Shown here in pieces: positions 36,515-44,889 of a stretch of DNA of 64,000 bases. The notes beneath the pieces were generated by a model, which did no database searches, was not told the DNA's origin, and was given only the letters and a program-made list of their open reading frames with translations. This stretch comes from Sandaracinaceae bacterium (GTDB lineage: Bacteria > Myxococcota_A > Polyangia > Polyangiales > Sandaracinaceae). Where the stretch lies: contig JAHBWG010000004.1 of NCBI GenBank assembly GCA_019637095.1, positions 1-64,000 on the forward strand. The letters are read 5' to 3'. A program made the position numbers and the translations under genes. The number at the start of each line of letters is the position of its first letter. The stretch's first letter is position 1.

Positions 36515-37618
36515 GTGCGCCTCGTGGCGACCGCGTTCGCGCTCTGGCTCTCGGCCTGCTCCTGCGAGGCGCCGCGCGGGATGATCGTCCAGCTGCGGTC
36601 GAACTTCGTCCCTGGCATCGAGTTCGACGAGGCGCGGACGGAGGTCTGGTCGGACGGGCAGCGGGCGCCCTACCTCGACACGTCGCGCGCGATGCGCTGG
36701 CGCGACCCCGTCGAGCGCGGGGTACAGATCGCCGACGCCGCCGAGCTCGCGCCGGGGACCTACACGGTGATCGTGACGCTGCGGCGTGCGGGCTCGGCGG
36801 TCGCGCAGCGGCGGGTGCGGGTCTCGTACGAGGGCACGTGGGCGGTCACCGTGCTGGTCACGCGCGACTGCGCGAACGTGACCTGCGAGGACGGGCTCAC
36901 GTGCCTCGCCGGAGTCTGTGTTCCGCAAGATTGCTTGACGGGCTCCGCCTTCGACGGCTGCCCGACGGTGGTCTGCCGGCAGGACGCCGACTGCGAGGCG
37001 CCGCCGATCGACTGCACCGACGTGATGTGCCTCGACGGGCTCTGTCATCCCTTCCCCGTCCACGACGAGTGCGGCGACGAGGAGTGGTGCAACCCCGACG
37101 AGGGCTGCCGCGTGCGCCCCGACGAGGTGCGCGACGCGGGCGTCGCGCCGGGCGACGCCGGCGTGCCGCGCTGCGACGAGGGCTGCGACGACGCCAACCC
37201 CTGCACCGACGACGACTGCGTCGCAGGCCGCTGCGTGTTCGCGCACAACAGCGAGCCCTGCGACGATGGGCGCTTCTGCAACGGCCCGGATCGCTGCGGC
37301 GGCGGCCGCTGCGTCCCCGGCACCACGAGCCCCTGCCCCGGCGCGTCCGTCTGCGAGGAGACGGTCGGCGCATGCACGGGCTGCGCGACCGACGCGGACT
37401 GCCCGGCCGAGACGGTCGGGGGCTGGGGCCAGTGCAGCTTCGGCGACACGTGCGCGGCCGACGGGACGCGCAGCCGGACGGTCACGCGCTACCGCTGCGA
37501 CGCGGGCACGTGCGCCGAGTCGCGGTCGACCGAGATGGGCGCGTGCGCGCGGGCGAGCCGCGACGGAGTGAGGGCCGGGGACCACCGCCTAAAGGCGGTG
37601 GCTTCATCCGCCGGCTAA
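36515..37618 (+). CDS. 5' fragment of the split Cys-rich lipoprotein
   Basis: 367 codons in this frame, of which about the last 16 come from the IS. It keeps the signal peptide and the first Cys modules, so a truncated secreted product is possible. GTG 36515 is the start; it follows the RND permease by 13 bp and may share its transcript. Confidence 0.75.
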   Translation: MRLVATAFALWLSACSCEAPRGMIVQLRSNFVPGIEFDEARTEVWSDGQRAPYLDTSRAMRWRDPVERGVQIADAAELAPGTYTVIVTLRRAGSAVAQRRVRVSYEGTWAVTVLVTRDCANVTCEDGLTCLAGVCVPQDCLTGSAFDGCPTVVCRQDADCEAPPIDCTDVMCLDGLCHPFPVHDECGDEEWCNPDEGCRVRPDEVRDAGVAPGDAGVPRCDEGCDDANPCTDDDCVAGRCVFAHNSEPCDDGRFCNGPDRCGGGRCVPGTTSPCPGASVCEETVGACTGCATDADCPAETVGGWGQCSFGDTCAADGTRSRTVTRYRCDAGTCAESRSTEMGACARASRDGVRAGDHRLKAVASSAG

Positions 37619-38162
37619 AGCCGGCTAAAGGCCCCGACCCGCACGATGCAGGCCGTTGAACTACCCGCTGACCTTGAAGTCCTCGTCCTCCTCCGCGACG
37701 TCCTGGTTCGCGACGTACTGCGCGATCACCTCGTCCGTCACGTTCCCGCTCGTGCACACAAAATACCCCCGCGACCACAAGTGCTTGCCCCAGCACTCGC
37801 GACGCAGGCGTCGGAAATCGCGAAGCATGTGATGCGACGTCTTGCCCTTGATCGCCTGCATCGCGCGGCTCGGGGCAAGATGCGGCGGCAGGCTCAGGAA
37901 GAGGTGCACATGATCCGGACGGACATGACCCTTCAGGATTCGGATGTCGTTCTTCTCACAGATCGCTCGTATCAGATCCCGCACAGCCACCCCGCTCTCG
38001 CCGCGCAGAAGCGGCTTGCGGTACTTCGTCGTGAACACGAAGTGGTAGTGCAGCTCGTAGACCGTGTGGGGGCCCCGGCGATAAGTACGCGACACTCCGC
38101 AAGCCTGCTAAAGCCTTCGCCTAAAGGCGAGGGCTTCAACCCTCCCCGAGTGGGACAGTGAG
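37573..38162 (-). mobile_element. IS200/IS605-family insertion sequence (tnpA only)
   Basis: 590 bp with one tnpA on the minus strand and no tnpB. It is flanked by GTGAG on the left (37568-37572) and ends with GTGAG on the right (38158-38162), fitting the family rule that a short pentamer precedes the element and recurs at the other end without a true target duplication. Subterminal hairpins with a TAAA loop occur on both sides: CCACCGCC/GGCGGTGG (37582-37601), GCCGGC/GCCGGC (37610-37625) and AGCCTTCGCC/GGCGAGGGCT (38112-38135). The right and left hairpins share the trailing GGCTTCA. Confidence 0.85.
37661..38095 (-). CDS. tnpA: IS200-type TnpA, Y1 HUH transposase
   Basis: 144 aa. Starts MSRTYRRGPHTVYELHYHFVF, with the HUH metal-binding motif in DHVHLFLSLP and the nucleophilic Tyr in DEVIAQYVANQD near the C-terminus. 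This length and layout match IS200/IS605 TnpA, which cuts and joins single-stranded DNA at subterminal hairpins during replication. Reading frame is intact, so the element may be active. Confidence 0.93.
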   Translation of the reverse strand: MSRTYRRGPHTVYELHYHFVFTTKYRKPLLRGESGVAVRDLIRAICEKNDIRILKGHVRPDHVHLFLSLPPHLAPSRAMQAIKGKTSHHMLRDFRRLRRECWGKHLWSRGYFVCTSGNVTDEVIAQYVANQDVAEEDEDFKVSG

Positions 38163-38745
38163 CTGCGGCACGCGGACGTGCCCCGACTTCGGCCCGTGCG
38201 GCGGGTTCGCCACCGAGTGCGCGACCGACGGGACGCGCTCGCGCACGTGCACCGATCGCGTCTGTCAGGCGGGCGCGTGCCGCGACGTGGCCGCGCCCGA
38301 GTCGAGCGGCTGCGCGCGCGCGACGAACGGCAACGCGTGCGGCGGCGGCGCGTACTGCGATGGGTGGGGCGACTGCGCCTACGACGACGAGTGCGACCAG
38401 GACGGCTGGCAGACGCGCACCTGCCACGACTTCCGCTGCGGCAGCGGCGCCTGTCGCGACGCGCCGTCGACGGACGGCAGGGGATGCTCGAGGAGCACCG
38501 AGAACCAGCGCTGCGGCGTCAACCCGACGTACTGCGGGCGGCGGGTGGACTGCCACGTGTGTCGCTCCGGGTCGTGCGCGCTCAACGCCGGCCACTACGA
38601 CGCGGCGTGCAACCCGAGCTGCGGGGTGGCGATCGCGCTCTGCGGGCAGGCGGGGTTCTGCTGCCCGAGCGGGAGCTGCCCATCCGTCGGCCCCGGTCCG
38701 TTCGCGGACTGCGAGACCTGCTGCCAAGGCGACACCTGCTTCTGA
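38163..38745 (+). CDS. 3' fragment of the split Cys-rich lipoprotein
   Basis: Continues the Cys modules (CGTRTCPDFGPCGGF, DGTRSRTCTDRVCQ, CGGGAYCDGWGDCAY, CCPSGSCPSVG) to the normal stop. Within this fragment a GTG at 38158 could allow translation, but there is no signal peptide and no obvious ribosome-binding site. It is only meaningful as part of the uninterrupted gene. Confidence 0.7.
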
Positions 38746-38751
38746 CTCTTC

Positions 38752-38869
38752 GGAGGGGCTGTTCCAGCCCCTCCCCCCAATCGCGGCAAAGCCGCGATGG
38801 GGCCCCCCTCCCGAGGCGAACGCGGCGGCGCCGCGTTCGACCCCATCGCGGGGCGATGGGGCGATGGGG
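38752..38869. repeat. Cluster of four perfect hairpins after the split gene
   Basis: GGAGGGGCTG/CAGCCCCTCC with a TTC loop (38752-38774), ATCGCGGC/GCCGCGAT with AAA (38780-38798), GAACGCGGC/GCCGCGTTC with GGC (38818-38838) and CCCCATCGC/GCGATGGGG with a three-G loop (38841-38861), then a second GCGATGGGG to 38869. The first may be a terminator. The rest resemble REP-type palindrome clusters. The remainder of the gap to 39015 shows no gene. Confidence 0.75.
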
Positions 38870-39015
38870 CCCCCTCGACCGACGCCCGCCGCTGCGCGAC
38901 GGGCTGGTCTCGATGGCGGGTCGGCCGCCTGGTCGCTCGATCAATCGACAATCTTCGAGTCGGCGCAGGGATGATTCCGACCTCGCGTCTTTCACTCGAG
39001 CTCACCCGCTCGTGC

Positions 39016-39426
39016 TCACGGAGCCGCGTCGCTTGCCGGCGCGCGAGACCCGGGGTCGTCCTCGAGCAGGATCGTCGTCGAGAGCGCGAACCACACGACG
39101 CCGAGCATCAGGATCACCGCGACCGCGGCGACGACGGGCATCGCCCAGCCGGGCCCGCCCGAGCGGCGCGAGAAGCGATCGCGGTAGTAGCGGCCGCCGC
39201 TGCGGCGCCGGATCCGCTCCTGGATGCGTGGCAACAGGTTCGGAGCCTGGACCGTTTCGGGCTCGCCGAGCCGTCCGACGATGCGGAACGTGTCGACGAA
39301 GTCCTCGTACTCCGCGGCGAGCGCCGGGTCGTCTCTCAGCGCGGCCTCGAACGCGCGCTTCTGCGCCTCGTCGAGGTCTCCCTCGAGCGCTTCGCTGAAC
39401 AGGTCGCGGGCTTGGTCCGGGCTCAC
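39016..39426 (-). CDS. Membrane anti-sigma factor (no zinc finger seen)
   Basis: 136 aa from GTG 39426, overlapping the sigma gene stop (GTGA). N-terminal ~75 residues are helical and acidic (SPDQARDLFSEALEGDLDEA, DDPALAAEYEDFVDTFRIVG), followed by a basic linker and one membrane helix (MPVVAAVAVILMLGVVWFAL), then a short outer tail. The His-Cys-Cys zinc motif of ZAS anti-sigma factors is missing. Translational coupling with the ECF sigma gene supports an anti-sigma role. Confidence 0.75.
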   Translation of the reverse strand: MSPDQARDLFSEALEGDLDEAQKRAFEAALRDDPALAAEYEDFVDTFRIVGRLGEPETVQAPNLLPRIQERIRRRSGGRYYRDRFSRRSGGPGWAMPVVAAVAVILMLGVVWFALSTTILLEDDPGSRAPASDAAP

Positions 39427-40124
39427 GGGGTCTTCTTCTTCTTCGGCGCTTGCTCGGGGGAGGGGACGCTCGAGCGCCGCCCGTCGCTCAGGCGGATCAC
39501 CTTCTCCCGCAGCGCGTGCCGCGCCCGGTGCAGGCGGCTCTTGACCGTCCCCTCGGCGAGGCCGGTGATGTCCTGGATCTCTTCGTACGTGAGGTTCTCG
39601 ATGTCTCGCAAGACGATCAAGGTGCGGTGCTCTTCCTCGAGCTCGCCGATCGCGGTCTTGAGGATGCGCTCCTTCTCGTACGCCTCGACGAGGTGATCGG
39701 GCCGCGCGATGTGGGATGTGGTGTCCATCGTGGCGCTCTCGAGGGCGCTGGCCTCGGCGATCTCGTCGAACTCCTTCTTCTTCCCGCGCGCGCGGCGCTG
39801 GAGGTACTTCAGGCGGTTCTTGCAGTGGTTGGTCGCCACCCGATAGAGCCACGTCGAGAGCTTGCTGTCGCCGCGGAAGCCGTCGATCGACTTGAACACG
39901 GTGACGAAGACCTCCTGCGCGAGATCTTCGGCCTCCTCGCGGTCGTCGAGCATGCGCAGGACCAGCCGGAAGATCCGGCCCTGGTACATCGTGATCAGCT
40001 CGTTGAACGCGGCCTCGTCACGCCTCTTCAGGCGCTCGACCAGCCTCTCTTCGTAGCCGTCGGGCATGTGGACGTGGAAGCCTGCCGCCGCCGCCGCGCG
40101 CTCGATGTCGATCGCGACGCTCAC
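39423..40124 (-). CDS. ECF-type RNA polymerase sigma factor
   Basis: 233 aa. Region 2: NELITMYQGRIFRLVLRMLD, AEDLAQEVFVTVFKSIDGFR and STWLYRVATNHCKNRLKY. Region 4: LEEEHRTLIVLRDIENLTYE, EEIQDITGLAEGTVKSRLHR. No regions 1 or 3, so an ECF (RpoE-like) factor. The N-terminal ~20 residues before MPDGYEERL may reflect an over-long start. A Lys-rich tail ends the protein. Expected to be held at the membrane by the following gene product. Confidence 0.9.
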   Translation of the reverse strand: MSVAIDIERAAAAAGFHVHMPDGYEERLVERLKRRDEAAFNELITMYQGRIFRLVLRMLDDREEAEDLAQEVFVTVFKSIDGFRGDSKLSTWLYRVATNHCKNRLKYLQRRARGKKKEFDEIAEASALESATMDTTSHIARPDHLVEAYEKERILKTAIGELEEEHRTLIVLRDIENLTYEEIQDITGLAEGTVKSRLHRARHALREKVIRLSDGRRSSVPSPEQAPKKKKTP

Positions 40125-40236
40125 CCCTCACGCGACACCACGCGCGCGGTGGGGTTCCGCGACGATATCGAGATGGGTGCGCGCCGGCTAGTGATCTCGG
40201 GTGGTCCGCGCCGGAGGCGGGCCCTATACGTCGGAG

Positions 40237-40599
40237 GTGCGCGCGGTCCTGCTCGTCGACCACGGCTCGCGAAGCGCCGCCGCGAACCGCGTCGTCGAGG
40301 ACGTCGCGTGCGCGCTGCGCGAGCGCTACGGCGCGTACGTGGCGGTCGCGCACATGGAGCTCGCACCTCCGACGGTGGCGGAGGCGGTCGCGACGTGCGT
40401 GGCGGCCGGCGCGACCCACGTCGTCGCCGTGCCGTACTTCCTCGGCCCCGGCCGGCACACGACGCGCGACCTGCCCCGGCTCGTCGGCGAGGCGGTCGCC
40501 GGGCACCCGGGGCTCACCTACGAGCTCGCCGACCCGTTCGGCGCCGACGCGCGGATCGTCGCGCTCGTCGCAGCGCGCGCTGGGCTCGACGAAGCCTGA
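40237..40599 (+). CDS. cbiX: CbiX-type sirohydrochlorin chelatase, single domain
   Basis: 120 aa from GTG 40237, giving RAVLLVDHGSRSAAANRVVE; GTG 40201 is an in-frame alternative. HGSR and VPYFLGPGRHTTRDLP match the short archaeal-type CbiX/SirB chelatases that insert Co2+ or Fe2+ into sirohydrochlorin, with the His of LVDHGS as metal ligand. Half-length proteins act as homodimers. No other tetrapyrrole genes are nearby. Confidence 0.85.
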   Translation: MRAVLLVDHGSRSAAANRVVEDVACALRERYGAYVAVAHMELAPPTVAEAVATCVAAGATHVVAVPYFLGPGRHTTRDLPRLVGEAVAGHPGLTYELADPFGADARIVALVAARAGLDEA

Positions 40600-40609
40600 T
40601 GAGCGCGCG

Positions 40610-41386
40610 TCAATCCGCGAAGACCTGCGTCCAGTAGGGGCGCCCTCCGCACGCGGAATAGCCGACGCCGATCCGGCCGAAGCTCGAGCTCATGATGTTG
40701 GCGCGGTGGCCGGAGCTGTTCATCCACGCCTGGTGGACCGAGGCCGGCGTGCTCTGACCCCAGGCGACGTTCTCTCCCGCCGTCCGGTAGCTCACGCCGG
40801 CGCGCGTCATGCGCTGGAACGGGCTCGATCCGTCGCTGCCGGTGTGGCTCATGCGACCGGTGCGGCACATGTCCTCGCTGTGCTCGCGCGCGACGCGCGC
40901 CATCAGCTCGTCGCATCGAAAGGGCGAGCTGCGCGCGCCGTTCGCGAGATCGATCACCTGCTGCTCCTCGGGACCAGCGCACGTCGTCGGCGACGGGCCG
41001 GGGCCGGGGCCGGGATCCGGGGTGGGGCCGGGGCCCGGACCGGGCGCGTCCGCGGCGACGCAGCTCGCGCGACCGCCGACGATCTTGCAGGTCTGCCCGA
41101 GCGCGCCGCAGTTCGTGAAGAGCTGCGTCGCGCCCTCGCACCACCGCGCGATGTCGCCGTCGCAGACACCCTCGGCAGGCAAGCCGCAGCCGGGCGGCGC
41201 GCCGGGCCCCGCGTCCCACGGCCGCGCGCCGCCGTCGAGCGTGACGCCAGGCCCGGCGTCGTACGTGACGCGCGGCCCGCCCCCACCACCACCGCCGCCG
41301 CCGCCGCGCGTGTCGATGACGAGCGCGCCCTCGCAGCCCACGCAGAGCGCGACGGAGAAGGCGAGGCCTGAGAGCCGGTACTTCAT
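40610..41386 (-). CDS. CAP/SCP-domain lipoprotein
   Basis: 258 aa from ATG 41386, four nt after AGGAG. Lipobox VALCVGC (about Cys19), Gly-rich and Gly-Pro linkers, a small Cys patch (GVCDGDIARWCEG), then a CAP domain at about 140-258: NGARSSPFRCDELMARVARE, HSEDMCRTGRMSHTGSDGSS, ENVAWGQSTPASVHQAWMNS, SGHRANIMS. The His/Glu cavity residues of CAP proteins are present (H in RMSHTG, E in GENVAWG, H in SGHRANI). Function of bacterial CAP lipoproteins is mostly unknown. Confidence 0.88.
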   Translation of the reverse strand: MKYRLSGLAFSVALCVGCEGALVIDTRGGGGGGGGGGPRVTYDAGPGVTLDGGARPWDAGPGAPPGCGLPAEGVCDGDIARWCEGATQLFTNCGALGQTCKIVGGRASCVAADAPGPGPGPTPDPGPGPGPSPTTCAGPEEQQVIDLANGARSSPFRCDELMARVAREHSEDMCRTGRMSHTGSDGSSPFQRMTRAGVSYRTAGENVAWGQSTPASVHQAWMNSSGHRANIMSSSFGRIGVGYSACGGRPYWTQVFAD

Positions 41387-41449
41387 CACGCTCCTACGCG
41401 ATCCAAGGTTCGTGCCGCGCGCGCTGGGGCCTCGCGCGCCCCGCCGCTG

Positions 41450-43279
41450 TCATCGGAGAGGTGACAGGCGCGCGCGCCGGCGCAGGGCGGCCACGGCGCA
41501 GCCGAAGAGCAGCCCCCCGAGCGGGAGCGGCGCGCCGCCGGGACCGGCCGCGGCGCTGCATCCCTCGACGCGGCGGCGGCCCTGCCCGCCGCGCGGGTCC
41601 TCGCCCGGCCGCGGCTGGCAGACCTCGAGCCCCGGCGTCCCGCTCGCGACGCACTGCATGTGCGACGGGCACGGCGAGGCGGGATCGCAGATGCGCGTGC
41701 AGTACGCGCGGTCCTCCTCGAACGCGCAGATCCCAGTCGCGCAATCCTCGTTGCGGGCGCAGTCGCCCCCGAGCGCGCCACCATTCGGGACGCACACGTT
41801 CACCGCGCCCGCGGACGTGCATCCGTAGCCCTCGGGGCACGGGCTGCTCGGATCGCAGAGCTGGGTGCAGAAGCGATCGTCGCCGCTCGCCGCGCACATG
41901 CCGGAGGCGCAGGCGGCGTTCGCGTCGCACGGATCGCCGAGGCTCCCCGCCGGGCCGCACGCGCCGCGGCACGCGAGCGCGCCGACCTGGCAGGCGCCGC
42001 CGCCCGGGCAGGCGCCTACCTGCTCGGGGTTGCACGGGACCTCGCAGCGGCCGAGGAAGCAGTAGTGGTTCTCGCAATCCGCGTTGTCACTACAGTGCTC
42101 GCCGACGGCGCGCGGGCCCGGCGATCCCGCGAGGCACACGCCGGCGCCGCACGCGCCGGTCGCGAGGCCGTCGCAGTAGAAGCCAGTCGGGCAACCGCCC
42201 GCGGGCCAATCGCACGTCTGCGTGCAGACGCCGGAGAAGCACGTGCCGCTCGCGCACTCGCCGTGCGCCGCGCACGCGCCGCCGAGCGGCACGCTGCCGC
42301 CGCCGCCGGGTACGCACGCGCCTCGATCGCAGCGCTCGCCCGCCGCGCACTGCGAGTCCGTCGTGCACCCGCCCGGGCTCGGGCCGCCCGCCGCGCACGA
42401 CGGCGTCGAGCCGCTGTAGCGCACGCACTGGCGCGCCCCGTTCGACAGCGTCTGGCAGCGGTCGCCCGCGCAGTCGCCGTCGCTCGCGCACGCGCGGCCG
42501 CAGTAGCCGTTGCCGTCGGGGTACGAGAGGCAGTAGTCCTCCGCGCCGCCGCAGCCCGAGTGCGCCGAGCACGGCGCGCACACGCCGCCGCCCGGCGGTG
42601 GCGGCGGCGGCGGCGGCGTGTCGTCGGCGACGCACGCGCCGCCGACGCAGCGCTGGCCGGCGGGGCACCCGGTCACCGAGCAGTCGGCGGGCGCGCCGCC
42701 CCCGCCCGGGTAGAGCGTGCAGACGCCGGCCTCGTCGTCGCTGCCGAGGCGCGAGAGGCCACCCGAGTATGCGTAGTACATCGCGGCCGACTGCGTGCTC
42801 GAGTGCCCGAGGCCGATGTAGTGCCCGCCCTCGTGCAGGGCGATCGAGTACGCGTTCACGCGGTTGCCGCTGCCCGGGTCGGTGGTCCACTGGAAGTGGA
42901 CGCCGTTCATCTCCATGTCGGCCTCGATGATCCGCGAGCTCGTGTAGCGCGTGCCCGTCACGCCGATCGCGCTCGAGCTGTGGCGCCACCCGCTCTCGAT
43001 CCAGCCGATCACCGACTCGCCCTCGTAGGTCCCGGGCTGCCGGCTCGTCATCCCGCCGTAGCTCGTGCTCAGGCCCGAACAGGCGGGCGTCGTCCAGTCG
43101 TCCATCCCGCGGCGCACCTCGGCCTCGGTCACCGAGACGCCGAGGTCGGCCGAGCCGGCCTGGTTGAGCTGGTAGGGCGCGGGCCCCGACCACACCGGGC
43201 GCGAGCCCGCGATCGGCTCCCACGCGAGCGCGGCGCTCGGCACCGCGAGCACCAGGACCATGGCGAGCGCGCGCGTCAT
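41450..43279 (-). CDS. Matrixin-like metalloprotease with Cys modules and MYXO-CTERM
   Basis: 609 aa from ATG 43279 with GGGAGG upstream. Signal peptide MTRALAMVLVLAVPSAALAW. Catalytic zinc motif HEGGHYIGLGH (His-Glu-x-x-His-x-x-Gly-x-x-His) in ALHEGGHYIGLGHSSTQSAA, and a Met-turn at SAAMYYAY, define a metzincin of matrixin type. From about residue 230 there are many Cys-rich repeats (CTTDSQCAAGERC, CARNEDCATGIC and others). The tail GCSAAAGPG, a hydrophobic helix and an Arg-rich end is a MYXO-CTERM signal. Likely a surface-anchored protease. Confidence 0.9.
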   Translation of the reverse strand: MTRALAMVLVLAVPSAALAWEPIAGSRPVWSGPAPYQLNQAGSADLGVSVTEAEVRRGMDDWTTPACSGLSTSYGGMTSRQPGTYEGESVIGWIESGWRHSSSAIGVTGTRYTSSRIIEADMEMNGVHFQWTTDPGSGNRVNAYSIALHEGGHYIGLGHSSTQSAAMYYAYSGGLSRLGSDDEAGVCTLYPGGGGAPADCSVTGCPAGQRCVGGACVADDTPPPPPPPPGGGVCAPCSAHSGCGGAEDYCLSYPDGNGYCGRACASDGDCAGDRCQTLSNGARQCVRYSGSTPSCAAGGPSPGGCTTDSQCAAGERCDRGACVPGGGGSVPLGGACAAHGECASGTCFSGVCTQTCDWPAGGCPTGFYCDGLATGACGAGVCLAGSPGPRAVGEHCSDNADCENHYCFLGRCEVPCNPEQVGACPGGGACQVGALACRGACGPAGSLGDPCDANAACASGMCAASGDDRFCTQLCDPSSPCPEGYGCTSAGAVNVCVPNGGALGGDCARNEDCATGICAFEEDRAYCTRICDPASPCPSHMQCVASGTPGLEVCQPRPGEDPRGGQGRRRVEGCSAAAGPGGAPLPLGGLLFGCAVAALRRRARLSPLR

Positions 43280-43881
43280 CGGGACACCTCCCGACCACCG
43301 GCCCCACCGGGCGACGCGGGCAGCGTCACGCGAGGCGCCGCGAGCCGGCGCACGTGCTCGATGAACACCTCGAGGGCGACCGGGACGTCGTGGCCGTGAT
43401 CGACCGTCATCCCGCCCGCGCCCCAGCGCACGAACGCGACGTCGGAGAGGTCCCGCGTCACGTAGTCCGGCACACCGCCGACGCCTCGCCGGATCTCGAA
43501 GCGACCCTGCGCCATCGCGAAGGTGCGCAGGCGCCCGTCCGCGCGCTCGAGGAACACGACGACCTCCTCGCCGGGCCGGTAGACCGGCGTGCCCGCGATC
43601 GCGAGGCCCTGCCCGGCGAGCTCGCCGCCGAGCTCGTCGATCACCACCGCCGCGCCTCCCGCGCCGGCGATCCACTCGGTCACGCGCAGCTCGGTGAGGG
43701 TGTGCGGCTCGGCGCCACGGACCGGGTCGAGCACGACGCGGACCTCGCTCGCGACGACGCGGCCGACCACGATCGCGTCCGCGCGGCGCGCCATGTCGTC
43801 GAGTGGGACCTCGACCATCACGGTCGCGGCGGCCGGCGAGGCGAGCAGGGTGAGCAGAGCGGCGAGCGACAGCGAGCGCAT
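43276..43881 (-). CDS. Small secreted protein coupled to the metalloprotease
   Basis: 201 aa from ATG 43881 with a perfect AGGAGG eight nt upstream. Signal peptide MRSLSLAALLTLLASPAAA. Mature part begins TVMVEVPLDDMARRADAIVV and reads as beta-rich (GRVVASEVRVV, VTEWIAGAGGAAVVIDELGG, YRPGEEVVVFLERADGRLRT). I recognise no family by name. Its stop overlaps the metalloprotease start (ATGA), so the pair is translationally coupled and this protein may be a propeptide-like inhibitor, chaperone or partner of the protease. Confidence 0.75.
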   Translation of the reverse strand: MRSLSLAALLTLLASPAAATVMVEVPLDDMARRADAIVVGRVVASEVRVVLDPVRGAEPHTLTELRVTEWIAGAGGAAVVIDELGGELAGQGLAIAGTPVYRPGEEVVVFLERADGRLRTFAMAQGRFEIRRGVGGVPDYVTRDLSDVAFVRWGAGGMTVDHGHDVPVALEVFIEHVRRLAAPRVTLPASPGGAGGREVSR

Positions 43882-43992
43882 CGTTCCTCCTGGGTCCCAG
43901 GCAGGAGCAAGGGCCGATCCAAGGGCTGTCCCGCGACTGCGCAGCGCGAGCGTCACCCCCGAGGAGACGCCCGCGCGGTGCTTTCGGAGCGC

Positions 43993-44877
43993 TCAGCGCG
44001 CCACGCTGTAGCCCACCCACGTCAGGTACGGGAGCTCGCTGCCCGGATCGCTCGTGATCACCCCTCCGGAGACGGTCCCCGTCCCGTAGGGCGCGAACAC
44101 GCCCTCCTCGAGGTGGCGGCCGTCGGCGAGGGTCGTGTACGTCCCGCCGACGAGCCAGAGCGCGACGCGCGTTCCGTCCGCGAGGCCGGTGGTCTCGGGG
44201 ATGCGCAGCCGCACGCCCGGGAGCGAGCCGGACTCGGGGCCGAGCGCCCACAGGCCGAGCAGGCCCGGGGCCTGCTCGACGAAGCAGGGAGCCTCGTCGA
44301 GCGGGACGGGCCCCGCGCCGAGCCGGTCGTACACGTCGGGGAACTCGAACGCGCCGGGCGTCACGTCGAGCTCGAGCCCGCTCGGGAAGCGCACCGTGCG
44401 CATGGAACCCTCGTCTCCCATGGGCGGGCGTGTCGCGGGCACCTCGAGCGGGTGCAGGACGAGGTCGTCCCACACGTCGAGGACGCCGTACGAGGGCGTC
44501 ATCGCGGTGCGGCAGAAGGTGGTCGAGACGGGCCGCCCGATCTGCGAGGCGCGCAAGGTGACTTGCTGGAGGCAGCGCGTCTCCTCGGGCATCACGACCG
44601 TGTACCAGCCGTCCGGGCGGATCGGCGTCGGCGCCTGGCAGAGCTGCGAGCCGTTCTCGAGGCGCAGACACATCTGCACGATGCCCTCGGAGACGGGCGC
44701 GCCGCGCGGGTCTACGACGCGGCCGCGCACGCCGGCGACCCAGTGCGCACGGCACGAGTCGTCCGGGACGCGATCCTCGAGGCGCAGATCGAGCGCGGGG
44801 CGGCTCGACGCGTCGCCGCCAGGGCTCGCACACCCGGCCATGGCCACGAAGAGGGTGAGGGAAAGCGCGTACTTCAT
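43993..44877 (-). CDS. Lipoprotein with carboxypeptidase-regulatory-like domain
   Basis: 294 aa. Signal MKYALSLTLFVAMAGC (Cys16). Residues about 48-110 (VRGRVVDPRGAPVSEGIVQM, YTVVMPEETRCLQQVTLR) look like a CarboxypepD_reg/transthyretin-like beta-sandwich. The rest is unassigned beta-rich sequence. GGAG precedes the ATG. Twelve bp separate it from the upstream thioredoxin-like lipoprotein gene; likely same operon. Confidence 0.72.
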   Translation of the reverse strand: MKYALSLTLFVAMAGCASPGGDASSRPALDLRLEDRVPDDSCRAHWVAGVRGRVVDPRGAPVSEGIVQMCLRLENGSQLCQAPTPIRPDGWYTVVMPEETRCLQQVTLRASQIGRPVSTTFCRTAMTPSYGVLDVWDDLVLHPLEVPATRPPMGDEGSMRTVRFPSGLELDVTPGAFEFPDVYDRLGAGPVPLDEAPCFVEQAPGLLGLWALGPESGSLPGVRLRIPETTGLADGTRVALWLVGGTYTTLADGRHLEEGVFAPYGTGTVSGGVITSDPGSELPYLTWVGYSVAR

Positions 44878-44889
44878 CTCCGGTCTCCT

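Larger units (their letters stand above)
36515..38745 (+). pseudogene. Cys-rich lipoprotein gene split by IS200-type insertion
   Basis: Two coding pieces in different frames flank an IS. Deleting 37573-38162 joins GGA GTG AG to C TGC GGC and gives one continuous frame of 547 codons (546 aa) in which R-D-G-V-S-C-G-T reads through smoothly. The intact protein would have a lipoprotein signal (LSACSC), an N-terminal beta domain and about ten EGF/TSP-like Cys modules such as CRQDADC, CTDDDCVAGRC, DGTRSRTCT and CGGGAYCDGWGDC. The insertion introduces an early stop after about residue 351, so full-length protein is not made unless the IS excises. Confidence 0.85.

Noticed and set aside
37661-38095. 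REP-associated tyrosine transposase (RAYT)
   Set aside because: Length of 144 aa and flanking TAAA-loop hairpins with pentamer ends fit IS200-type TnpA.
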